A stretch of DNA of 32,127 nt from Bordetella genomosp. 7 (GTDB lineage: Bacteria > Pseudomonadota > Gammaproteobacteria > Burkholderiales > Burkholderiaceae_B): NCBI RefSeq assembly GCF_002261265.1, contig NZ_NEVK01000005.1, positions 1 through 32,127 of the forward strand, in the 5' to 3' direction. The position numbers were made by a program, and so were the translations under genes. Shown here piece by piece: positions 1 through 8,843 of the stretch. The notes below the pieces were generated by a model. That model worked only from the letters and a program-made list of their open reading frames with translations, did no database searches and had not been told where the DNA came from. The stretch's first letter is position 1; each line of letters opens with the position of its first letter.

Positions 1-1639
1 CGCTCAACTGCTGCGCGGGCACTTCGATGACTTCGCCGGTATTGATCTTGAACACCGCCACGGCTTCGGCCAGGCGCTGCGCCTGCTCCTGCAGCGAACC
101 CGCCGCCGCGGCCGCTTCCTCGACCAGCGCCGCGTTCTGCTGCGTCACCTCGTCCATCTGCGACACCGCGCGGTTGACCTGCTCGATACCGCCCGACTGC
201 TCCTCCGAGGCCGCCGATATCTCGCCCATGATGTCCGTCACCCGCTTGACCGACGCCACAATCTCCTGCATCGTCGAACCGGCCCGCTCCACCTGCTGCG
301 AGCCCGTGCCCACCTTGCTCACCGAGTCCTCGATCAGCACCTTGATCTCTTTGGCCGCCTGCGCGCTGCGCTGCGCCAGCGAACGAACCTCGCCGGCCAC
401 CACCGCAAAGCCCTTGCCCTGCTCGCCCGCGCGCGCCGCTTCCACCGCCGCATTCAGCGCCAGTATGTTCGTCTGGAACGCAATGCCGTCAATCACCGAC
501 ACAATCTCGGAAATCTTGCGCGAACTCGCCGAGATCGCCTCCATCGTGTTGACCACCTCCGACACCGCCTCGCCGCCACGCTCGGCAACGTCCGAGGCGC
601 TGGCCGCCAGCTGATTGGCCTGGCGCGCGTTGTCCGCATTCTGCTTGACCGTCGAGGCCAGCTCCTCCATCGACGCGGCCGTCTCCTCCAGCGACGCGGC
701 CTGCTGCTCCGTGCGGCTGCTCAGGTCCGTGTTGCCCGCCGATATCTCCCGCGAACCCACGTTGATCTCGTCAACCCCGCGACGAACCTGCGACACCGTG
801 CGCGCCAGGTTCTCCTGCATCCGCTTGAGCGCCGCAAACAACTGGCCTATCTCGTTGCTGTTGCGAACCTCTACCCGCGCCGTCAGGTCGCCGCCCGCCA
901 TGCGGTCGAAATGCGTGCCGGCCTCGCGCAGCGGCAGCAGCACCCGGCGTCGCAGGAAAACATAAGTTGCAAACACCAGCAGGGCCGCCATGGCGCTGCC
1001 CAGCCCCACCGCCGCCAATACGCCCTGGTAGCGCTGGGTTGCGAGCACGTGCGCATCCTGCAACATGGCGGCACGCCAGAAGTCGAAACCTTCCACCGCT
1101 CGCGCAAAGCGCGCCTCCATGGCGTCGTGCATGACTTGCGCACCCTTCTGGTAGGCCGCCATGTCGCCGCGTTCGAGCATGCCGAACAAAGGCGCGATGC
1201 CTTGGCGCAGCAGCGCGCCATGGGCCTGGTCGATCTCCTCGAGGCTGTCCTGCGATCCGGCCGGACGCGGCAGGCCCTTGAAATACTGATATTCGGTTTC
1301 GGCGCGATTCATGGACGCGCTGGCGCGCTGCAAGAGGCCCTGGGCTTCGGCGCCCAGGCGGCCCGATGCCGCCGCCTGTTGTCCCCCGCCGGACACAATG
1401 CCCGCATAGTGCGCATTGGCTGCGCGCGACAAGCCGGTAACCACGTCTTTATAGCTATTCACCACGCGGGTCAGCGCGTCGCTGACTTCCTGGGCCTGGC
1501 GGATGTCCGCCAGCGTGCCATTGCTGATACGCAGCGACAACACGCCCAGCACCGCGCCAATCACCAGCATCAGAGAGAAAAAGCCCAGTACGCCCAGCAG
1601 GCTGGTGCGTATCGTTATATTGGCCAGGAACTTGCGCAT
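1..1639 (-). CDS. Methyl-accepting chemotaxis protein, 3' end cut by window edge
   Basis: This is an inner-membrane chemoreceptor that passes ligand binding to CheA through CheW. The frame is open from an ATG at 1639 to the window edge with no stop, giving about 546 visible residues. The first transmembrane helix (about residues 8-30) begins after MRKFLANITIRTSLL. A roughly 170-residue periplasmic part rich in helix and Gln/Ala follows, then a second membrane helix at about 205-226, a HAMP region, and a long coiled-coil signalling domain. Its hairpin tip has the near-invariant EQGKGFAVVAGEVR stretch at about 404-420. Only the extreme C-terminus is missing, so a CheR/CheB-tethering pentapeptide cannot be judged. 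It lies 69 bases after cheW and is probably the last visible gene of the flhDC-che block. The ligand is unknown. The Tsr/Tar-like architecture is clear, but the sensing domain does not allow a specific name. Confidence 0.95.
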   Translation of the reverse strand, partial: MRKFLANITIRTSLLGVLGFFSLMLVIGAVLGVLSLRISNGTLADIRQAQEVSDALTRVVNSYKDVVTGLSRAANAHYAGIVSGGGQQAAASGRLGAEAQGLLQRASASMNRAETEYQYFKGLPRPAGSQDSLEEIDQAHGALLRQGIAPLFGMLERGDMAAYQKGAQVMHDAMEARFARAVEGFDFWRAAMLQDAHVLATQRYQGVLAAVGLGSAMAALLVFATYVFLRRRVLLPLREAGTHFDRMAGGDLTARVEVRNSNEIGQLFAALKRMQENLARTVSQVRRGVDEINVGSREISAGNTDLSSRTEQQAASLEETAASMEELASTVKQNADNARQANQLAASASDVAERGGEAVSEVVNTMEAISASSRKISEIVSVIDGIAFQTNILALNAAVEAARAGEQGKGFAVVAGEVRSLAQRSAQAAKEIKVLIEDSVSKVGTGSQQVERAGSTMQEIVASVKRVTDIMGEISAASEEQSGGIEQVNRAVSQMDEVTQQNAALVEEAAAAAGSLQEQAQRLAEAVAVFKINTGEVIEVPAQQLS

Positions 1640-1708
1640 GATTGATTAGAACCCCCGACTCTACGTCACACGGCGGCAGCCCGCGGCGCCCCTGCAGGGC
1701 CGCCGCGC

Positions 1709-2209
1709 TTAAGAGGCCACCTTCTCCACCAGCGCCATTTCGTCGCTGGTCATCAGTTTCTCGATATCCACCAGGATCAGCATCCGGTCATCCAGCGTAC
1801 CCAGCCCCGTCAGGTACTCGGTAGACAGCGTTGCGCCGAACTCGGGTGCGGCCCGTACCTGACCCGCGTTGAGCATCAGCACATCCGAAACGCCGTCGAC
1901 CACGATCCCCACTACGCGATGGTCGAGGTTCAGGATGATGACCACGGTCTGTTCGTTGTATTCGACGCGGCCCAGGTTGAACTTGATGCGCAGGTCCACG
2001 ATGGGCACGATGATGCCGCGCAGGTTGGTCACTCCCTTGATAAAGGAGGGCACATTCGCAATACGGGTCACCGCATCCGCGTCGTAGCCGCGGATCTCCT
2101 GCACTTTCAGGATATCGATGCCGTACTCTTCGTCTCCCAGCGTGAACACCAGGAATTCACTGCCGACGTCTTCGACGCGCGCGGCCTGCGTTTGCGGTTT
2201 GGCTGCCAT
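1709..2209 (-). CDS. cheW: Chemotaxis coupling protein CheW
   Basis: CheW is a cytoplasmic scaffold that links chemoreceptor tips to the P5 domain of CheA in the signalling array. The 166-residue product is the normal family length and is a single CheW domain. It shows the typical run [15 protein letters not shown] near residue 35, then [13 protein letters not shown], and later VVDGVSDVL. The ATG at 2209 is preceded by GGAGAA about seven bases upstream. This site lies against the end of cheA (stop at 2223-2225), so translation of the two is probably coupled. CheA, CheW and the receptor are consecutive on one strand, as expected for an array operon. There is nothing unusual in the sequence. 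Confidence 0.97.
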   Translation of the reverse strand: MAAKPQTQAARVEDVGSEFLVFTLGDEEYGIDILKVQEIRGYDADAVTRIANVPSFIKGVTNLRGIIVPIVDLRIKFNLGRVEYNEQTVVIILNLDHRVVGIVVDGVSDVLMLNAGQVRAAPEFGATLSTEYLTGLGTLDDRMLILVDIEKLMTSDEMALVEKVAS

Positions 2210-2222
2210 TAAAGGTTCTCCG

Positions 2223-4331
2223 TCAATTCAGTACGGCGTCGGGTTGCGCCCATTTCTCGCGATTGGCCCGCGCCAGCGCGAACACATCCACAATCAGCGC
2301 CACGCTGCCGTCACCCAGGATGGTGGCTGCCGATATCCCCGGCACTTTGCGGTAGTTCGATTCCAGGTTCTTCACCACGACTTGATGCTGGCCCACCAGA
2401 TGGTCCACCAGCAGCGCAAAGCGGCGGTCCTGCGCCTGCATGATGACCGCGATGGCCTGGGTGGGATCGGCCTGCGCGCCGGCCACGCCGAACACGCGAT
2501 GCAGCTCTACCAGCGGCAGGTATTCCCCCCGCACCTGCATCACCTGCTCCTCGCCAGCCACCGAGTACATCTGGTCCCTGGTGGGCTGCAACGATTCGGT
2601 GACATGGTTCAGCGGCAGGATGAAGGTTTCGTCGCCCACCCGCACCGACATGCCGTCCAGGATGGCCAATGTCAACGGCAATACGATGCGTGTCGTGGTG
2701 CCCTTGCCGGGCACGCACGACAATTGCACGTGGCCACCCATGTCCTGGATATTGCGGCGCACCACATCCATGCCCACGCCCCGGCCCGAAATATCAGTGA
2801 TCTGTTCGGCGGTGGAAAACCCGGGCGCGAAGATCAACTGCCAGACCTCTTCGTCCGGCGTGTTTTCACTGACGGGCAAGCCCTGGGCGATCGCCTTGGC
2901 CAGGATTCTCTCGCGGTTCAGGCCCGCACCGTCGTCGCTGACCTCGATCACGATATTGCCCCCATTGTGCTCGGCCGACAGTATCAGCTGCCCTATCGCC
3001 GACTTGCCCGCCGCAACGCGCTTCTCCGGGGTCTCGATGCCGTGGTCCAGGCTGTTGCGCACCAGATGGGTCAACGGGTCGATGATGCGCTCGATCAGGC
3101 TCTTGTCCAGTTCGGTGGCGCGGCCAAAGGTCTGCAGCTCGATCTGCTTGCCCATCTTGTGGGCGATGTCGCGCACCAGCCGCGGAAACCGACTGAACAC
3201 GTAATCCATGGGCATCATGCGGATCGACATCACCGCCTCTTGCAGATCGCGCGCGTTGCGCTCGAGCTGCTCCATGCCGTTGAGCAGCCGATCGTGCAGT
3301 ACCGGGTCCAGGGACGAGGCCGTCTGCGCCAGCATGGCTTGCGTAATGACGAGCTCACCCACCAGGTTGATGATCTGGTCGACCTTCTCCACCCCCACGC
3401 GAATGGACGTAGATTCCTTGTCGGCGGGTCCCGCCGCCTGCCCGCGCGCGGGCCTGCTCCCGGCTGCCTGCTGCGGTGCGCCCGCCTCGGGCGACGCCGG
3501 CGGCGGCGCCGCGGCAGCCGCGGGCGCCGGCACCGGCGCTGCCGGCTCGGGCACGCCGGGCTTCGATGCCGCAGGCGGGGCTTCGCGGCGCACGTCGAGC
3601 TGGTCGGCATTCACGATGAAGCAGCAGACAACCTCGATATCGTCCGGACCGCAGGTCGTCTCCACCCAGACCGTCAGGCCATCATCGTCGCGCTCGTGGG
3701 CCAGCACCGTACCCAGATTGCCCATCTCGTGCAGCAGCGATTGCCCATCCTTATCCGAAACGCCGGTAATGCGAACCCGCAACGGCATAGCCTCGCCATC
3801 TGCCGCATCGGCCTGCGGCGCAGCCGCGGCAACGGCCGGCGCCTCGGGCGCGCAGACGGGCGGCGGCCCGGCCTGGCCGGCGGCTGCCGCAACCGCCTGG
3901 TCCCGCGCGTCGCCATGCTCCTGCCCATCGTCCTGCTCTTGCGCCAGACGCCGCAACACCGCGCAGATCCGTTCGTATACCGCTTCTTCCGGCTCTTCCG
4001 AGGCGCGGTAGGCGTCCAGTTGGCTCTTGAGCACGTCTTTCGTTTCCAGAAAAATGTCCACCATGTCTGCGCGCAGCGCCATTTCCCCCCGCCGGATCGC
4101 ATCCAGCAGGTTCTCAAGCAAATGGGTCGTGCCGGCCAGGTGCTGGAAGCAGCCGAAGGTGGCCGCGCCGCCCTTGATCGAATGCGCAGCCCTGAATATC
4201 GCGTTCAACTGTTCGATATCCGGGTTGTCGACATCCAGCATCAACAACAACTGCTCCATCTCGGCAAGCAGCTCATCCGCTTCGTCGAAGAATGTCTCGT
4301 AGAACTGACTGAGATCCAGACCGCTGCTCAT
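2223..4331 (-). CDS. cheA: Chemotaxis histidine kinase CheA
   Basis: CheA autophosphorylates in receptor arrays and hands phosphate to CheY and CheB. I place the start at the ATG at 4331 ([10 protein letters not shown]), giving 702 residues, because GGAAGG lies upstream and an in-frame ATG at 4382 would overlap cheY. The domains in order are: a P1 Hpt domain with phospho-acceptor His50 in AAHSIKGG; a P2 response-regulator-binding region; an Ala/Pro-rich linker of about 60 residues; a P3 dimerisation helix starting near [15 protein letters not shown]; a P4 HATPase with the N box [15 protein letters not shown]1 [11 protein letters not shown] and G2 [12 protein letters not shown]; and a C-terminal P5 CheW-like domain. 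All catalytic motifs are intact. The gene lies between cheY (28-base gap) and cheW. Confidence 0.98.
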   Translation of the reverse strand: MSSGLDLSQFYETFFDEADELLAEMEQLLLMLDVDNPDIEQLNAIFRAAHSIKGGAATFGCFQHLAGTTHLLENLLDAIRRGEMALRADMVDIFLETKDVLKSQLDAYRASEEPEEAVYERICAVLRRLAQEQDDGQEHGDARDQAVAAAAGQAGPPPVCAPEAPAVAAAAPQADAADGEAMPLRVRITGVSDKDGQSLLHEMGNLGTVLAHERDDDGLTVWVETTCGPDDIEVVCCFIVNADQLDVRREAPPAASKPGVPEPAAPVPAPAAAAAPPPASPEAGAPQQAAGSRPARGQAAGPADKESTSIRVGVEKVDQIINLVGELVITQAMLAQTASSLDPVLHDRLLNGMEQLERNARDLQEAVMSIRMMPMDYVFSRFPRLVRDIAHKMGKQIELQTFGRATELDKSLIERIIDPLTHLVRNSLDHGIETPEKRVAAGKSAIGQLILSAEHNGGNIVIEVSDDGAGLNRERILAKAIAQGLPVSENTPDEEVWQLIFAPGFSTAEQITDISGRGVGMDVVRRNIQDMGGHVQLSCVPGKGTTTRIVLPLTLAILDGMSVRVGDETFILPLNHVTESLQPTRDQMYSVAGEEQVMQVRGEYLPLVELHRVFGVAGAQADPTQAIAVIMQAQDRRFALLVDHLVGQHQVVVKNLESNYRKVPGISAATILGDGSVALIVDVFALARANREKWAQPDAVLN

Positions 4332-4359
4332 AGACCGTACGCCTTCCGTTCGAACCCGC

Positions 4360-4740
4360 TCATGCGCCTGATTGCGCGCCAAGCAGTTCAGATGCCCATT
4401 CCACCAGCACGCCGGGGTCCAGCGGCTTGTTCAGCCAGCCGCTGACGCCCAAGTCGCGTGCCGCGCGCTTGCTTTGCCCATCGTCTTCGGTTGTCAGGAT
4501 CAGCACAGGCAGATCGCGGTAACCCGGATCTGCTCGCAATTCGCGGATCAGTGACAAACCGTCCATTACCGGCATATTCCAGTCGCTGACCAGCATGTCG
4601 ACACGATGGCTGCGCGCCAGATCCAGGGCCTGCCGGCCGTTGCCGGCCGCAATCACCTGCCAGCCGGCGTCGCTCAATGCGGCCTGGACGATCATGCGCA
4701 TCGTCGCCGAGTCGTCCGCCACCAGGATTGTTGCTGTCAT
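4360..4740 (-). CDS. cheY: Single-domain response regulator CheY
   Basis: This is a 126-residue receiver domain with no output domain, as in CheY, which when phosphorylated binds the flagellar switch. The key residues are visible: the acidic pair Asp9/Asp10, phospho-acceptor Asp53 in VSDWNMPVMDG, Thr83 in LILTTEDD and Lys105 in LNKPL. I use the ATG at 4740 (MTATILVADD). A GTG three bases upstream overlaps the motB stop (TAGTG) and could also serve. The gene sits between motB and cheA. Many betaproteobacteria encode a second CheY next to cheZ further along the operon, so this copy may be either the switch-binding regulator or a phosphate sink. The sequence does not decide between them. Confidence 0.93.
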   Translation of the reverse strand: MTATILVADDSATMRMIVQAALSDAGWQVIAAGNGRQALDLARSHRVDMLVSDWNMPVMDGLSLIRELRADPGYRDLPVLILTTEDDGQSKRAARDLGVSGWLNKPLDPGVLVEWASELLGAQSGA

Positions 4741-4742
4741 CA

Positions 4743-5696
4743 CTACCTTGCCGTATCGCCTGCAGGGATACGCGGCGCCAGGGACGAAACGACTTCCCCG
4801 GGCCCGCGCAGGCTCAAATCAGCGGCCGCCGCGTCGGCCGCGGCCGCATTTTCCCGCTCAATCTGCTGCTGGGTGCGCCGGTTCAGCACCACCAGGCTGA
4901 TACGACGGTTAACGGCCGCATACGGGTCATCTTTAACGAGGCTCATGCTGGACGACAGGCCCTGAATGCGCATGAGCTTTCCTTCGGCCATGCCGCCGGC
5001 CACCAGCTCCTGGCGCGACGCATTCGCGCGGTCGGCCGACAGCTCCCAGTTGCTGTATGCCCGCTCGCCCCGCGCGTACTGGGTCGCGTCCGTATGGCCG
5101 GCAATACTTATCTTGTTGGGCAATTCGTTCAACACCGGCCCCAGCTCGCGCAGGATATCGCGCATATACGGCTGCACCTCGGCGCTGCCCGTGGCGAACA
5201 TCGGGCGGTTCTGATTGTCCACAATCTGGATGCGCAGGCCCTCTGTTGTCATGTCGATCAACAACTGCGGGCGGAAGTTCTTCAGTACGGGGTTCTCTTC
5301 CAGCATGGCATCCAGGCGGCGCTTCAGGCGTTCCAGCGCGTGCCGGTCCCGCCTCTCGCTATCGGGCAGCACCTGTGACTGGACGCGGTCTCCTTCGGCC
5401 CTGCGCACATCGCCCTCGTCGCGCAGCGGATCGTGTCCGCCTCCCGGGATCGCACTGGTCTGCGCCGACTGGCTGGGGCCTCCCGTCAACGCTACCCGCA
5501 ACGGCATGCGGAAATACTCCGCCAGTCCCTTCAGCTCTTCTTTGGGGACGATGGCGATCAGCCACATCACCAGGAAGAAAGCCATCATCGCCGTGATGAA
5601 GTCGGCGTACGCGATCTTCCAGCTGCCGCCATGGTGCACGGCCTGTGTCGCACGCTTGCGACGGACCACCACCCGGTGATTGTTCAGCGAACTCAT
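4743..5696 (-). CDS. motB: Flagellar stator protein MotB
   Basis: MotB forms the proton-conducting stator with MotA and anchors it to peptidoglycan. The 317-residue product has a basic N-terminus, then a single membrane helix containing the essential proton-carrying Asp32 (AYADFITAMMAFFLVMWL). A plug/linker region rich in charged residues follows, then a C-terminal OmpA-like peptidoglycan-binding domain with ISIAGHTDA and the NWELSADRANASR motif. The start at 5696 is preceded by GGGAAG. It begins 12 bases after motA and its stop overlaps the possible GTG start of cheY, consistent with a single operon. Length and motifs are ordinary for the family. Confidence 0.98.
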   Translation of the reverse strand: MSSLNNHRVVVRRKRATQAVHHGGSWKIAYADFITAMMAFFLVMWLIAIVPKEELKGLAEYFRMPLRVALTGGPSQSAQTSAIPGGGHDPLRDEGDVRRAEGDRVQSQVLPDSERRDRHALERLKRRLDAMLEENPVLKNFRPQLLIDMTTEGLRIQIVDNQNRPMFATGSAEVQPYMRDILRELGPVLNELPNKISIAGHTDATQYARGERAYSNWELSADRANASRQELVAGGMAEGKLMRIQGLSSSMSLVKDDPYAAVNRRISLVVLNRRTQQQIERENAAAADAAAADLSLRGPGEVVSSLAPRIPAGDTAR

Positions 5697-5708
5697 CGGG
5701 GCTTCCCG

Positions 5709-6584
5709 TCAGGCGCGGCCTGTAGCGGCGGTTTTCGCCTGCCGCACATGCTCTTCCAGCTCACCGAACGACGGACGCACCGAAGAGAACAGCACCTTGC
5801 GCCCGAACTCCACGGCCAACTGCGGCGGATAGCCGTTCATGCTTGCCAGCAGCGTGACCTTGATGCATTCGAGCACCTTGACCGATTCCGACGTGCGCTG
5901 CGCCAGGCGCGCGGCCAGCGGGGCCACGAAACCGTACGCCAGCAACACCCCCAGGAAAGTGCCCACCATGGCTTTCGAGATCAGGTCGCCCAGTACCGCC
6001 GGGGGCTGGTCCACCGAGCCCAGCGCCTTGATGACGCCCAGCACCGCCGCCACAATCCCGAACGCCGGCAAAGCATCTGCCACCTGCTGCAGCGAATGAC
6101 AAGGCACGTCGCGCTCATGCCGGTAGGTCTCGATTTCCTCGTCCATCAGCGTCTCGATCTCGAACGAGCTCATGTTGCCGCTGATCATGATGCGCAGGTA
6201 ATCGGTAATGAACTCCATCAGCCGCGCGTCCTGCAGAATGCGGGGATATTCATTGAAAATCGGGCTGGCGTCCGGGTCCTCGATGTGTGACTCGATCGCC
6301 ATCAGGCCTTCCCGGCGAGCCTTGTTGAGCAACACGTACAGCAGCGCCATCAGCTCCATGTACACCTCTTTGCTGTACGGAGCCCCCTTTATCGCCTGCG
6401 GCAGCGACTGCCCTATCAGCGAGAGCGATTTGCGGGTGTTGCCCGCCAGAAAGGCGCCCAGCGCGGCGCCTGCGATCAGGGTCAATTCAAACGGTTGGTA
6501 CAGGGCCCCCAAGTGCCCACCCAGCGCGACGAAGCTGCCGACCACCGCGACGAGCACCACCGTATAACCAATAACAATCAACAC
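5709..6584 (-). CDS. motA: Flagellar stator protein MotA
   Basis: MotA is the four-helix inner-membrane stator subunit that couples proton flow to rotor torque. The 291-residue product starts at GTG 6584. The opening MLIVIGYTVVLVAVVGSF and GGHLGALYQPFEL match the family N-terminus, which fixes this start although no strong ribosome site is visible. The cytoplasmic loop has the charged stretch ETYRHERD. The third helix begins with the conserved proline in ALPAFGIVAAVLGVIKALG, and a fourth helix (VGTFLGVLLAYGFVAPLA) follows. It lies 117 bases after flhC. That gap contains a short CGTGC/GCACG dyad (6640-6653), but I saw no convincing promoter in it. Confidence 0.97.
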   Translation of the reverse strand: MLIVIGYTVVLVAVVGSFVALGGHLGALYQPFELTLIAGAALGAFLAGNTRKSLSLIGQSLPQAIKGAPYSKEVYMELMALLYVLLNKARREGLMAIESHIEDPDASPIFNEYPRILQDARLMEFITDYLRIMISGNMSSFEIETLMDEEIETYRHERDVPCHSLQQVADALPAFGIVAAVLGVIKALGSVDQPPAVLGDLISKAMVGTFLGVLLAYGFVAPLAARLAQRTSESVKVLECIKVTLLASMNGYPPQLAVEFGRKVLFSSVRPSFGELEEHVRQAKTAATGRA

Positions 6585-6701
6585 ATCGGGCCTCTGCCAT
6601 CGAGTCTAGAGTTGGCGACAATGATCTCCCGCGCAACCGCGTGCAAAAGCACGGGTTACGGGGAATTTTCGGGGGCTTTTGGACTTATTGAGGCGGCCCG
6701 C

Positions 6702-7280
6702 TCAGGAACGCGGAGCCGCCGCCATGGGCGCGCCTGCGCCCAGCGCGGCGCGGGCCTTTGCGGCAGCCCGGGTCTTGCCGGCCCGCGGCGGCGGGCGGCA
6801 GATCGCGCACACGAAGTCCCCCTGGGGATCATGGGCGTGGGCGATGAAATGCCCGCCGCACTGCCGGCAGGCAGAAAGCTGCAGCATGCCGCTATCGAAA
6901 AACCTGACCAGCATCCATGCCCGGGTGAAGCTGAGCAATGGTTCGTCGCCCTGCCCGACTCCGGCGTGCTCCAGGTACAGGCGGTAGGCGTCGATGGTGG
7001 CGCGGATGCCGCGGCTGGCCGTACGTGCATTCAGGAACGAGTACACGTTGTAGAACAAGGACGAATGGATGTTGGGCAACCAGGTCATGAACCAGTCGAC
7101 CGAAAACGGCAACATCCCCTTGGGCGGAGAACAACCGCGGATTTCCCGGTACAGGCGCGACAGGCGGTCGTGGCTCAGGCGCGTTTCGGCCTCGAGAACC
7201 TGCAGGCGCGCACCCAGCGAGATCATCGCGCTGGCAAGGAGAATGTCGTCCGCTTCCTGCGCAACACTTTTGATGGACAT
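6702..7280 (-). CDS. flhC: Flagellar master regulator subunit FlhC
   Basis: FlhC forms the FlhD4C2 activator, the top of the flagellar hierarchy, and contributes most of the DNA contact. I place the start at ATG 7280 (MSIKSVAQEADD) because it aligns with the enterobacterial N-terminus. A longer in-frame reading from 7340 would run into flhD. The product is 192 residues. The FlhC signature PPKGMLPFSVDWFMTW is present, and a zinc site is formed by Cys138, Cys141, Cys158 and Cys161 (ACRQCGG and FVCAICRPP). The C-terminal tail is Ala/Arg-rich and diverges from the enterobacterial protein. The gene begins 13 bases after the flhD stop. In Bordetella bronchiseptica the equivalent genes (frlAB) are repressed in the Bvg+ phase. 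Confidence 0.97.
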   Translation of the reverse strand: MSIKSVAQEADDILLASAMISLGARLQVLEAETRLSHDRLSRLYREIRGCSPPKGMLPFSVDWFMTWLPNIHSSLFYNVYSFLNARTASRGIRATIDAYRLYLEHAGVGQGDEPLLSFTRAWMLVRFFDSGMLQLSACRQCGGHFIAHAHDPQGDFVCAICRPPPRAGKTRAAAKARAALGAGAPMAAAPRS

Positions 7281-7293
7281 GGCGGCAGACGGC

Positions 7294-7617
7294 TCAGGAG
7301 AGCTGCTCGACCGGCTGCTGGGCCAACAGAATCGTGGCATGGGCCTGTTGCAGCGCCCCGCCCAGCACGTCCTGGGTCAACGCCGACAGCAAGCTGTAGT
7401 CGTCGAACCGGAAGCGGCACAGCAAAGAGCTCGAACTGGCCAGCTTGACCAGCTGGGCGGGCGACAGACGCATCAGAATATCGGCCACTTCGTTGCTGAA
7501 ACCCAGGCGGAACAGTGCTGCCGCATAGTCGTCACGCAGCATCCGCTGAGCCAGCAGCAGGTAGGACAAGTTGACTTCCCGGATGTCGGCGAGCAAAGAA
7601 CTATCTGCTGTGTTCAC
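7294..7617 (-). CDS. flhD: Flagellar master regulator subunit FlhD
   Basis: FlhD is the partner of FlhC in the class I transcription activator that turns on class II flagellar operons. The 107-residue product shows the family core [15 protein letters not shown], a helix-turn-helix-like middle, and Cys67 in LLCRFRFDD, which corresponds to the inter-subunit cysteine of E. coli FlhD. The start is GTG at 7617, supported by AGGAG eight bases upstream. It is the first gene of the leftward flhDC-mot-che block, so the AT-rich region 7618-7948 must hold its promoter. Confidence 0.96.
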   Translation of the reverse strand: MNTADSSLLADIREVNLSYLLLAQRMLRDDYAAALFRLGFSNEVADILMRLSPAQLVKLASSSSLLCRFRFDDYSLLSALTQDVLGGALQQAHATILLAQQPVEQLS

Positions 7618-7948
7618 GCTATGGGCTCCTAGTTAAACAATGGTGTCATTACAAGCAACCGCAACTGGCGTCGGTCTTCCGCAGCCTTGTCACTAACGAT
7701 ACTGAATGTATCTATTGCTACCAATATGCGTGCAATTTATCACGCATATTGTCAATTTTTATGACATTTCTCACAAATAAGGCCGTTTAGCTCGAATTTT
7801 GCTAAAAAAACACAGTTTAGTTACATTCACACACGTTGTGTGTTAGTGGAACCTGTAAACAACCCGTCAAAACATTTCTTTTTTGTACAAATGGATCTGC
7901 CGGCGTTGCCGACAATCGTCGCTTGGCCTTCGATGTCGACCTATACGC
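7618..7948. promoter_or_regulatory. Divergent control region between flhDC and fliA
   Basis: This is a 331-base non-coding stretch, clearly AT-richer than its surroundings, between two divergent flagellar regulator genes. It must carry the leftward flhDC promoter and the rightward fliA promoter. Two dyads stand out: CAATATGCGTG/CACGCATATTG at 7722-7751 and ACACAC/GTGTGT at 7829-7843. A TTGTCA at 7749-7754, partly inside the first dyad, could be a -35 element. I cannot place a -10 with confidence. Control of flhDC by a regulator such as BvgA or a CRP-type protein is known in relatives, but no site is claimed here. Confidence 0.75.
7722..7751. promoter_or_regulatory. Perfect 11-bp inverted repeat, possible operator
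   Basis: CAATATGCGTG (7722-7732) is followed by an 8-base AT-rich spacer and its exact complement CACGCATATTG (7741-7751). Arm centres are 19 bases apart, close to two helical turns, as for a dimeric DNA-binding protein. It lies about 105 bases upstream of flhD and about 200 bases upstream of fliA. A transcript hairpin is possible, but no U-tract follows directly in either direction. Confidence 0.6.
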
Positions 7949-8689
7949 ATGCCTTACGCCGATGACAGCCTGGTGCGCTATGCGCCACTGGTACGCAAGC
8001 TTGCGCTGCAGATGCTAGCGCGGCTGCCGGCCAGCGTGCAGCTAGACGACCTCATCCAGGCGGGGATGATCGGACTCCTGGACGCGACGCGACGCTACCA
8101 GGAAACACCGGACGCCCAATTCGAAACTTACGCCACCGCACGCATCCGTGGCGCCATGCTGGACGAGCTGCGCAGCCAGGACTGGCTGCCCCGCAGCGTG
8201 CGCACCAAAAGCAAGCGCATCGAGGCGGCGATCCAGCGCAAAGAACAAGAACTGATGCGCCCGCCCTCCGAAGGCGAGATTGCCGAGGAACTGGACATTT
8301 CGCTGTCCGACTACCAGGCGATGCTCAACGACGCGCGCGGCATCCAGATCATGCATTACGACGAGCTCGGCGCCGGCGATGGCGAGGAACGAGGGTGGCA
8401 TGAATCCGCCTGCGATCCGTCCACGGACCCGTTGCAGGCCCTGCTTGCGGGCGACTTGCGCCGAGCACTCATCCAGGCGATCGACGCGCTGCCAGAGCGC
8501 GAGAAACTCGTGCTGTCGCTGTGCTACGAGCAAGGCCTGAACCTGAAAGAGATAGGCGCGGTGCTGGAAGTCACCGAGGCGCGCGTATGCCAGCTGCGCA
8601 GCCAGGCTACCGCCCGCATCCGCGCGCATCTGAAAGCGGGTGCGTGGCAAGCGCTGCCGGCCGAGGCGGGCCTGGCTCAGGTTCTATAG
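7949..8689 (+). CDS. fliA: Flagellar sigma factor FliA (sigma-28)
   Basis: FliA directs RNA polymerase to late flagellar and chemotaxis promoters, including that of flagellin. I place the start at ATG 7949 (MPYADDSLVRYAPLV), giving 246 residues, because similarity begins there, though the upstream ribosome site is poor. A TTG 66 bases upstream is the only in-frame alternative noted. Region 2 is clear: LDDLIQAGMIGLLDATRRYQ and FETYATARIRGAMLDELR. Region 3 follows (RPPSEGEIAEELDISLSDY). The region 4 helix-turn-helix is LNLKEIGAVLEVTEARVCQL. The gene is divergent from flhDC and lies 154 bases upstream of fliC, an arrangement that places activator, sigma factor and main target together. Confidence 0.96.
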   Translation: MPYADDSLVRYAPLVRKLALQMLARLPASVQLDDLIQAGMIGLLDATRRYQETPDAQFETYATARIRGAMLDELRSQDWLPRSVRTKSKRIEAAIQRKEQELMRPPSEGEIAEELDISLSDYQAMLNDARGIQIMHYDELGAGDGEERGWHESACDPSTDPLQALLAGDLRRALIQAIDALPEREKLVLSLCYEQGLNLKEIGAVLEVTEARVCQLRSQATARIRAHLKAGAWQALPAEAGLAQVL

Positions 8690-8698
8690 CGTCCGTCA

Positions 8699-8726
8699 TA
8701 AAGCACGCAAAAAAAATAGCCGAAGG
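8699..8726 (+). promoter_or_regulatory. Sigma-28-like promoter of fliC
   Basis: TAAAG (8699-8703) and GCCGAAGG (8719-8726) resemble the FliA consensus TAAA-N15-GCCGATAA, but the spacer is 16 bases and the -10 box matches only in its first half. The spacer contains an eight-base A run. The site lies 118 bases upstream of the fliC start, leaving a long leader. Position before flagellin and next to fliA supports the call. Confidence 0.6.
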
Positions 8727-8843
8727 CCTCGCTTAAGTTGCCGGCAAGCGCGCCGTTACCCAGAGCAGCGGGGCATGCTGCCTCGCGAAGTGGGCGGCCT
8801 GGCTGCCCGGTTTGAAGAAGCCTTTCTCTCTTGGGAGCTATTC

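Noticed and set aside
2118-4445. 775-codon open frame opposite cheA
   Set aside because: It is antisense to an intact, fully motif-bearing cheA. Long antisense frames are expected in GC-rich coding DNA.
6640-6653. CGTGC-AAAA-GCACG hairpin between flhC and motA as a terminator
   Set aside because: The stem is only five base pairs and no T run follows on the transcribed strand.
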